From Zantedeschia hybrid cultivar (Eukaryota > Streptophyta > Magnoliopsida > Alismatales > Araceae), in assembly GCA_030544215.1 (NCBI GenBank), contig JARZZO010000001.1:42873098-42937097 (forward strand): a stretch of 64,000 nt of DNA. The letters are read 5' to 3'. The translations under genes were made by a program, and so were the position numbers. Each line of letters starts with the position of its first letter. Positions within the stretch are counted from its first letter, which is position 1. This document shows positions 62,399 to 64,000 of the stretch, piece after piece. The notes under the pieces are model-generated. The model was not told where the DNA came from. It saw only the letters and a list, made by a program, of their open reading frames with translations, and did no database searches.

Positions 62399-64000
62399 AT
62401 GAGCTCCGGGGCTCATCAAACTTAGATGAACCCCCCCCCCCCCTCCCCTAAAATCCTCTTCTTCCCATATTTAAGAAAAGGAAAATTTATCAATAATTTT
62501 TAAATATTCAAATAGGCCCCTTAGGGTTGTTCCTATCCCTGGGACTTTAATTTTCATTGTTTGATCTTAAAAATCAATCATAGTCATCTAGTTAGGTACG
62601 TATCAGAAGCTAATGTCTAAAAAAGAATAAAAAAGTAGAAAATTTATCAGATTAACCCTTAAGGTTGATCCCTTCCCATCGGGTTTTAGTTTTTAGTTTT
62701 AATCCCAATTCAAGATGCATTTGATTGGACAGCTACGGTTGAGTTTTTCGATCCGTCAATGAAAATTAAACTCCAAGGGGTGGAAACCAACCTAGAAGAG
62801 AGTAATTGAATATTTTAAATTTTTTGGTGATTTGTGTTTATTTTTTCCCTCAAAATATTTCTATAATATTGTTTTCGTCTAACTGCTCTTAATAATTGGG
62901 GTGATCTCTTTTTTATCTGGTATCATAGATGCGGCTATTACTTGAGAGGGCCCATGAGATATCAATGGAATGGGGAAGAACTCCGGTCGTAATTGCTGGT
63001 GATTTCAATAGTATGCCCCAGGTGGTATTATGGGACACTACTTTTGTGAGTGCTTTCTTCTTCTTTTTTCATAAATTCTCTATGCTAATTGGAAGTATGT
63101 ATTTTTTTTCATCTTTCAGAGTGCACTATATCAGTTTATGTCGTTGTCTGAGGTATGTAATTGCTTGAATTTATGTTATATTAATATGTAAGCATAAATT
63201 AGAACTGCTGTATGAAGTGCTTGGGATATCTCAAAACTTAAAGGTATGTGGTGATGCTATCTCTCAAATACCCTGCAGTTGGACATTCTAATGCATGATC
63301 GCAGAGAGATCTCAGGACAGATTGAATATCCACTAAGACCAAGGCCTCAGAGTGAATATCATGGAAGGTTTTCATCATTGTTTTATGCCCTATTAAAACA
63401 CTAATTGTTTGCTTGTTAAATTGTCCTTTTCCCTTCTAAAGTGACTTTCTACCTCTTGGTTGTTTATGCTTGTTGTTGTGAAGGTATCCAAAGCAGTTGC
63501 CAAATATGTTGAAGTATAGGTGGAGTGAAGAAGAAATAGTCCTTGCATCTGGCAACAGTGGACAGAATCACCTGCGGCATCCTCTTAATCTTTGGAGTGC
63601 ATACCCTGGAGTTCCTGTAACCTTTTACACTTGTTATCTTTACTAATCCATCTGCATTTTTCCAACTTTTGGTACTAAATCTTGATCCTAGTAGTGGAAA
63701 GTGTTGGTTGCGGGCTATGCTAGGCCTTGTCTCCATTTAGTGCCTCATATTATATGTTGCCATTTCTTATTCTATTACTTGACAGGGAAACAGTGGCACC
63801 AGAGATAAAAACGGAGAGCCCCTGGTGACATCTTTTCACTCCCGATTCATGGGAACTGTAGATTACATCTGGTGAGTCAAATTCAATACTTGGATGAGGG
63901 CCCTCATTACCGTATCTATTTCTTGCTTACTCCTTTTATACCTTGATCAGGCATTCTGCTGAGCTAGCTCCTGTCAGAGTTGTAGAAACAATGCCAATCA
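27990..64000 (+). CDS. CCR4-like poly(A) ribonuclease gene (EEP fold), 3' part, nine exons, partial
   Basis: CCR4-family enzymes are Mg-dependent 3' exonucleases that shorten mRNA poly(A) tails. Exons: 27,990-28,071; 54,138-54,193; 54,635-54,716; 62,929-63,021; 63,120-63,152; 63,279-63,367; 63,484-63,616; 63,786-63,871; 63,951-64,000 (cut by window). All introns are GT-AG and phases match at every junction. In order the exons encode HEASIEF..NNVAQLCVFK; the GNIHVLFNP..GDIKLGQ strand; AGDFNSMPQ with catalytic Asp and Asn; HDRREISGQ; RDKNGEPL; and GTVDYIW, whose Asp is a metal/active-site residue in this fold. About 234 residues are visible. The family pattern resembles Arabidopsis CCR4 homologs 3/5/6. 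The 5' exons and the terminal SDH motif are outside the window or not found. No stop or frameshift is present, so the gene looks functional despite 26-kb and 8-kb introns. Confidence 0.92.
28245..32700 (-). mobile_element. L1-type LINE (non-LTR retrotransposon) in CCR4 intron
   Basis: About 4.4 kb of plant L1 sequence lies antisense to the host gene. Endonuclease, reverse transcriptase and a C-terminal zinc-binding/RNase-H-like segment occur in the usual order. ORF1 is not evident. Its 5' end grades into unassigned sequence near 32,700, and T runs near 28,205-28,245 may mark the old poly(A) tail. Boundaries are approximate and no target duplication was identified. Confidence 0.82.
28429..32006 (-). 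pseudogene. LINE ORF2 polyprotein remnant (endonuclease, RT, zf-RVT)
   Basis: ORF2 nicks the target and primes cDNA synthesis there. Endonuclease starts SWNTRGLNGDMKRRAV and LQEIKME (about 31,990) and continues to SDHIPLLL (31,320). Reverse transcriptase shows NKSPGPDGSSMGFYQ, PISLLNGCYKIITKVLANRL, NQVAFLRGRYILDN and LDFEKAYDSVSW (30,300-30,730). The catalytic motif reads FANDTLLF (about 30,015) instead of FADDTLLF. The C-terminal domain gives CVLCGRFDEEADHLFCHC (about 28,780-28,830). Stops and frame changes occur throughout, so it is inactive. Confidence 0.87.
32207..32822 (-). other. Region upstream of LINE ORF2, possible LINE leader plus GC-rich unassigned tract
   Basis: A minus-strand frame at 32,240-32,473 is rich in acidic residues and Ser (EELEDLDFTLEPE, SSGEDESK). 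It may be the LINE leader/ORF1 end, but this is unproven. At 32,700-32,820 the GGGCTCCGGTTCACGGG and GCCGGCCGGTC motifs resemble a DNA-transposon end but have no partner. Confidence 0.35.
32823..33900 (-). repeat. LTR of a second Tat-like element, minus orientation
   Basis: Read on the minus strand it starts TGGGTTTATTTCTATTGG (33,900) after a purine-rich AGTGGAGAGAGAAG tract. It continues through tandem ACCAATAAGAGAGAACC-type repeats (33,560-33,890) and TCCTTTAAGGAT motifs to the shared module ATTGGTGTAATTAACACTGACC (about 33,045-33,000). The order is the same as in the Tat LTR at 3,546. It is probably the 3' LTR, since 3' UTR-type sequence lies on its upstream side. Beyond its end, ATGGAGGTCGCACAGTGTGG looks faintly like a primer site. 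The boundaries are approximate. Confidence 0.6.
33901..34884 (+). other. Leader region of the antisense PMD-like frame
   Basis: A CTGCTG/CTCC-rich stretch (33,905-34,130) could encode a Leu/Ala-rich or Gln-rich peptide but is low complexity. GTTTTCCTTTTTG...CTTTTGATCAG just before 34,885 has the look of a splice acceptor, suggesting an intron in front of the PMD-like frame. No other gene is seen. Confidence 0.35.
34885..39940 (+). pseudogene. Plant mobile domain (PMD)-like reading frame, antisense inside the Tat-like element
   Basis: PMD proteins occur as host genes and as passengers of plant transposons; their molecular role in elements is unknown. From ATG at 34,885 (MVAIRDSPAAGA) the frame continues with two in-frame TAGs. 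Recognisable PMD pieces are WLEDVGIYQAVV..QYNYPYYSSFIQALAERY and LDLWAFQHISGLPVT (35,560-35,760); LAIAPAALASIYHSFGALSS and ARQLSFARDAFGFIPFQSSRG (36,200-36,500); and VIFEPYYPHRFLQNFGYDQRVPSGF (36,660-36,750). Downstream (37,440-39,940) acceptor-like TTTCAG, CTACAG and ACAACAG sites introduce short Pro/Ser/Thr-rich exons, and finally an EEVAVLQCQ helix-like segment. The orientation is opposite to the flanking LTR and 3' UTR. Frameshifts and stops make it a pseudogene. Confidence 0.65.
40130..41300 (-). repeat. 3' UTR of the second Tat-like element: shared module plus 50-60 bp tandem repeats
   Basis: The minus strand holds the shared Tat module (40,135-40,370) and then two tandem blocks. At 40,640-40,925 the plus-strand unit is AAGGCTCCAAGTAGCCATGGG plus TTTTTGGTTTTCAAGGGG (six copies). 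At 40,970-41,250 it is GGGATACAACGGCTCCCTGG plus AACTTAGGGAAC (six copies). Both are reverse complements of blocks B and A at 10.4-12.2 kb. The element breaks off near 41,300-41,400, so no pol or 5' LTR remains. Confidence 0.75.
41301..42015. other. Unassigned intron sequence
   Basis: AT-rich sequence, then a CTCTCC-rich tract. No gene, repeat or element end was recognised. Open frames such as 41,802-42,134 run into the hAT element and are spurious. Confidence 0.4.
42242..42385. repeat. Interstitial telomere-like TTTAGGG array, left part
   Basis: About 20 copies of TTTAGGG with variants TTTTAGGG, TTTAGGGG and TTAAGGG on the plus strand, continuing after the MITE at 42,723. TTTAGGG is the standard plant telomere unit. 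The array lies wholly inside a transposon, so it does not mark a chromosome end. Confidence 0.9.
42386..42722. mobile_element. PIF/Harbinger (Tourist)-like MITE, 337 bp, inside the telomere-like array
   Basis: TTA duplications (42,383-42,385 and 42,723-42,725) flank a 337-bp element. It begins GCCTCACTTTGTTTG and ends CAAACAAAGTGAGCC, a 15-bp inverted repeat with one mismatch. The next bases also pair in part (TGGAATAA with TTATTCTG). A TTA target and a G-rich terminal repeat fit PIF/Harbinger. Confidence 0.85.
42723..42830. repeat. Interstitial telomere-like TTTAGGG array, right part
   Basis: Continuation of the same array after the MITE: TTAGGGTTTAAGGG, TTTAGGG and TTTTAGGG units, about 14 copies. 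It is followed by AT-rich hAT interior. Confidence 0.88.
43089..43639. other. Unassigned intron sequence
   Basis: No gene or repeat recognised. Short open frames on both strands lack any domain. Confidence 0.4.
43640..43717 (+). repeat. (TA)n-associated dispersed repeat, copy 1, left piece
   Basis: ATCACCAAATTTTTTAAAATATTCAAAT matches, in reverse complement, the outer part of the copy near 62,815-62,850. The hAT insertion at 43,718-45,232 split this copy, and the repeat resumes at 45,241. Confidence 0.65.
43718..45232. mobile_element. Non-autonomous hAT element with GA-rich interior, 1,515 bp
   Basis: Perfect 8-bp duplications ATTCAAAT (43,710-43,717 and 45,233-45,240) flank the element. 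The left terminus is CTATGTAGTCAAAGGTG. The right terminus, read inwards, is CTCTGTTATCAAAGGCGCC; twelve of the first fifteen bases match. Subterminal GCGCCTGAGGCAAACGCCT motifs continue inside (43,740-43,795 and 45,050-45,215). No transposase is present. Confidence 0.88.
44015..44775. repeat. GA microsatellite interspersed with GAGGGCTTCAGCCCTC hairpin units
   Basis: Long GAGAGA runs alternate about every 110-140 bp with a motif like GAGGGCTTCAGCCCTCTTCAC (44,078; 44,188; 44,314; 44,455; 44,570 degenerate; 44,648), whose first 16 bases are self-complementary. The open frames here (Ser/Leu-rich on the minus strand) are by-products. Confidence 0.8.
45241..45695 (+). repeat. (TA)n-associated dispersed repeat, copy 1, right piece
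   Basis: GCCCCCATCTAGGTTGTTTCCC through CCCAGGGGATAGGATCAACC to CATCTAACTTAGATGTGCCCTGGGGC, ending in a (TA)n run (45,646-45,694). The whole is the reverse complement of 62,375-62,810 with moderate divergence. In both copies the (TA)n run lies directly at the AACTTAGATG end. Confidence 0.75.
45706..47450 (+). pseudogene. LINE ORF2 C-terminal remnant (RT end and zf-RVT domain)
   Basis: RT catalytic FADDTLLF is intact. It is followed by TGLKINYKKSEVLGINIPD and KLPIKYLGLPLIDGRIGFRDWD (45,790-46,000), WKDKWCSELSLDVQFRNLF (46,460-46,520), WWKELVWNKLLPNKIRIFLWN (46,940-47,010) and CAMYEEDQDHLFYACG (47,075-47,120). These are the thumb and zinc-binding tail of plant L1 ORF2. Frameshifts occur at about 45,780, 46,030 and 47,010, with further stops, and the MITE adds another break. 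Confidence 0.85.
46607..46771. mobile_element. hAT MITE (GGTACCGG family), copy 3, about 165 bp
   Basis: Flanking 8-bp sequences GACCCAAC (46,599-46,606) and GACCCAAT (46,772-46,779) differ by one base. The left end CAAGGATGACAATC is followed by TATCGGTACCGG. The right end, read inwards, is AATGGTTGGCAGTAT. It sits inside the LINE coding sequence, so it is younger than that LINE. Confidence 0.82.
47631..48332. other. Unassigned intron sequence
   Basis: A 40-50 bp direct duplication near 48,005-48,100 (CTTTGTTCTAGCCCTAAGTG and CTTGGTTCTAGCCCTAAGTG) is the only structure noted. No gene or element termini. Confidence 0.4.
49604..49610 (+). promoter_or_regulatory. TATA box of the solo LTR
   Basis: TATAAAT in the context GGCTATAAATATCCTCC, about 1.14 kb from the LTR start. 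Transcription would begin near 49,635-49,645, leaving a leader of about 2.5 kb that contains the whole tandem array. Confidence 0.6.
50110..51560. repeat. Minisatellite of about 41-bp units (CAACGGTCCGATC core) within the solo LTR
   Basis: About 30 units of TCCAACGGTCCGATC followed by TTTTTGATCTCAACCGTAAAC (later part) or GTGTGCGATCAGGTCCATTA (earlier part, 50,120-50,640). A third variant (50,640-50,830) reads GGTCGGATCTTAGCGATATC. Units share the CAACGGTC core, and the variants are block-wise. The open frames at 50,099-50,667 arise from the repeat. Confidence 0.85.
52412..54137. other. Intron sequence before exon B, with a long poly(T) run
   Basis: At 52,420-52,900 CATAGTCATTC/CATGGTCATAATCATG motifs recur irregularly and may be another LTR fragment. 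At 53,350-53,389 there is a run of about 39 T, followed by 250 bp that could be a minus-strand retroposed sequence with an A tail. Nothing coding was recognised. From 53,640 the sequence looks like ordinary plant intron, T-rich towards the acceptor. Confidence 0.4.
54138..54193 (+). CDS. CCR4-like exon B
   Basis: Acceptor CCCTGTCACAG, donor GG|GTAAGTTT. 56 nt encode MLNNDFCNSSTKSGLEAVG, the variable linker that family members have between the NVAQLCV strand and the NIHVLFNP strand. It starts in phase 0, as required after the 26-kb intron, and leaves two bases. Confidence 0.88.
54635..54716 (+). CDS. CCR4-like exon C
   Basis: Acceptor ATATTTAG, donor CAG|GTAGTG. With the two carried-over bases it encodes GTRRDRTLLVG then NIHVLFNPNRGDIKLGQ. 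The NIHV histidine is part of the active-site fold in EEP nucleases. Confidence 0.93.
54717..56394. repeat. Intron sequence with an imperfect about 65-bp tandem repeat (55,225-55,620)
   Basis: Units of CTGACACCATGGAATGCCATC and CTCTTCCTCTGGCACC recur about five times between 55,225 and 55,620. They are interrupted at 55,385-55,560 by unrelated sequence containing ACCGAGTCATATTGGTCC. Another GC-rich inset (55,905-56,050, GAACTGGCCGGAACC and GGAATCGGAATCGGAACTGG) resembles the subterminal arrays of hAT elements but lacks clear ends. T and G runs lie at 55,051-55,080. Confidence 0.5.
56395..58490 (-). repeat. 3' UTR of the third Tat-like element
   Basis: Three copies of the shared module (56,395-56,600; 57,425-57,600; 58,255-58,490) alternate with tandem blocks (56,640-57,000 and 57,700-58,150). 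In these blocks the plus strand reads GGGATACAACGGCTCCCAGGG and CCAAGGACTTTGGTGAACTTT about every 58-60 bp. The layout is module, block, module, block, so the 3' region itself has been duplicated. Confidence 0.75.
58507..61790 (-). pseudogene. Tat-type pol remnant: RT, RNase H, integrase
   Basis: The linker (61,790-61,440) is acidic and Pro-rich (EEPLQPVFPVNPNPLEERP). RT follows: HKLSILPDAKHVKQPQRRM, KKKNGQVRICIDF (about 61,040), LKNAGATYM and YVDD at 60,733-60,744, RLRQYQLKMN, and LRSLQGRLAYIKRFISNLSG. RNase H includes WVFLLMEFDITFIPQKAIKG and VWQLYFDGTSR (59,850). The integrase core shows ARFVRYNIIYRFGTPSQIT, with SNNS where SDNG is usual, so the second catalytic Asp is lost; the Glu in ANSVAEAFNK is kept (about 59,110-59,260). 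The C-terminal part reads WIVPFVVNKVYEGGAYKLVD (58,650). Several stops (for example at 60,090-60,330 and 59,290) and frame changes inactivate it. Confidence 0.87.
61820..62025 (-). repeat. Tat U3 fragment abutting the pol remnant
   Basis: On the minus strand TGTTTGACATTTTTTTAACA followed by GGGGGCATGAAAAC, purine runs and CACCGGT/ACCGGTGGGG motifs match the first 200 bp of the Tat LTRs (3,546 and 25,277). It stops abruptly where pol linker sequence begins, so the rest of the LTR, the primer site and gag have been deleted or never copied. Confidence 0.65.
62026..62374. other. Unassigned intron sequence
   Basis: G/A-rich then mixed sequence. No gene, terminus or repeat was recognised. Confidence 0.4.
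62375..62880 (-). repeat. (TA)n-associated dispersed repeat, copy 2
   Basis: A (TA)n run (62,372-62,398), then AACTTAGATGAACCCC, CCTTAGGGTTGTTCCTATCCC, AACCCTTAAGGTTGATCCC and CCAACCTAGAAGAGAG, up to ATTTGTGTTTATTTTTTCCC. It is the reverse complement of 43,640-43,717 plus 45,241-45,695. Uninterrupted here, it shows the pre-insertion state of copy 1. Confidence 0.75.
62929..63021 (+). CDS. CCR4-like exon D
   Basis: Acceptor GTATCATAG, donor CAG|GTGGTA. 31 codons in phase 0 encode MRLLLERAHEISMEWGRTP then VVIAGDFNSMPQ. The GDFN Asp and Asn are catalytic/metal-site residues of the EEP fold. Family members have VR at the exon start where this gene has MR. Confidence 0.94.
63120..63152 (+). CDS. 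CCR4-like exon E (33-nt micro-exon)
   Basis: Acceptor CATCTTTCAG, donor GAG|GTATGT. Eleven codons encode SALYQFMSLSE, which continues MPQ exactly as in homologous proteins (MPQSA.Y.F...). Confidence 0.9.
63279..63367 (+). CDS. CCR4-like exon F
   Basis: Acceptor ACCCTGCAG, donor GGAAG|GTTTTC. It encodes LDILMHDRREISGQIEYP then LRPRPQSEYHG and leaves two bases (AG). The HDRR.ISGQ motif is a family signature. Confidence 0.92.
63484..63616 (+). CDS. CCR4-like exon G
   Basis: Acceptor TTGTTGTGAAG, donor CCT|GTAACC. It completes an Arg codon and encodes YPKQLPNMLKYRWSEEEIV, LASGNSGQNHLRHPLNL and WSAYPGVP. WSEEEI..A and HPL.L.SAY correspond to the variable region before the catalytic C-terminal strands. 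Confidence 0.9.
63786..63871 (+). CDS. CCR4-like exon H
   Basis: Acceptor ACTTGACAG, donor TG|GTGAGT. It encodes GNSGTRDKNGEPLVTS then FHSRFMGTVDYIW (Trp codon split over the intron). The Asp of VDYIW is the conserved metal/active-site Asp of CCR4-type nucleases. Confidence 0.94.
63951..64000 (+). CDS. CCR4-like exon I (cut by window end)
   Basis: Acceptor CCTTGATCAG. It completes the Trp codon and encodes HSAELAPVRVVETMPI. The final SDH motif expected in this family lies beyond 64,000. Confidence 0.9.

Noticed and set aside
1..64000. tRNA or rRNA genes
   Set aside because: No cloverleaf-type or rRNA-like segment was recognised by eye. The tRNA-like matches found are primer sites of retrotransposons.

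Overview
The window is nuclear DNA from a flowering plant. It is dominated by nested transposable elements and carries one recognisable host gene. Evidence for a plant: plant-type TTTAGGG repeats, Tat-like and chromovirus Ty3/gypsy elements, plant L1-type LINEs, BED/DUF659-type hAT elements, a plant mobile domain (PMD) open reading frame, and a CCR4-family gene with plant-like exon structure. The very long, transposon-filled introns suggest a large genome, but I cannot name the species.

Host gene. On the + strand, from 27,990 to beyond 64,000, nine exons of a CCR4-like (endonuclease/exonuclease/phosphatase fold) poly(A) nuclease can be placed. All have GT-AG borders and matching phases. Two introns are very long, about 26.1 kb (28,072-54,137) and 8.2 kb (54,717-62,928). 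Exons 5' of 27,990 were not found in the window, so the 28 kb before it may be another intron.

Layout. 1-1,555: minus-strand hAT element (BED finger, DUF659), frameshifted and cut by the window edge. 1,556-3,545: LTR scrap, unassigned sequence and a 131-bp hAT MITE. 3,546-26,904: one complete but decayed Tat-like LTR retrotransposon of 23.4 kb with a 5-bp target duplication. Inside it lie a 2.7-kb hAT element (12,204-14,934), a minus-strand chromovirus (17,316-22,881), another hAT MITE (25,102-25,264), and a tandem array whose units span the element's own 3' UTR/U3 junction. 28,245-32,700: minus-strand LINE. 32,823-41,300: 3' part of a second Tat-like element in minus orientation, with a PMD-like reading frame running antisense to it. 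42,024-43,080: hAT element filled with telomere-like repeats, itself hit by a Harbinger-like MITE. 43,718-45,232: hAT element with GA-rich repeats. 45,696-47,630: 5'-truncated LINE with a hAT MITE. 48,336-52,408: Harbinger-like MITE split by a 3.7-kb solo LTR. 56,395-62,025: third Tat-like element (minus strand) with reverse transcriptase, RNase H and integrase remnants. 62,375-62,880: second copy of a (TA)n-associated repeat.

How it fits together. Nothing in the mobile fraction looks autonomous: each coding region has stops, frameshifts, deletions or lost catalytic residues. The most informative signals are structural. Target duplications let the insertion order be read. A palindromic GGTACCGG-rich hAT family occurs four times. 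A Tat element has amplified its 3' UTR/polypurine tract/U3 junction. The CCR4-like gene keeps a clean reading frame across all of this.
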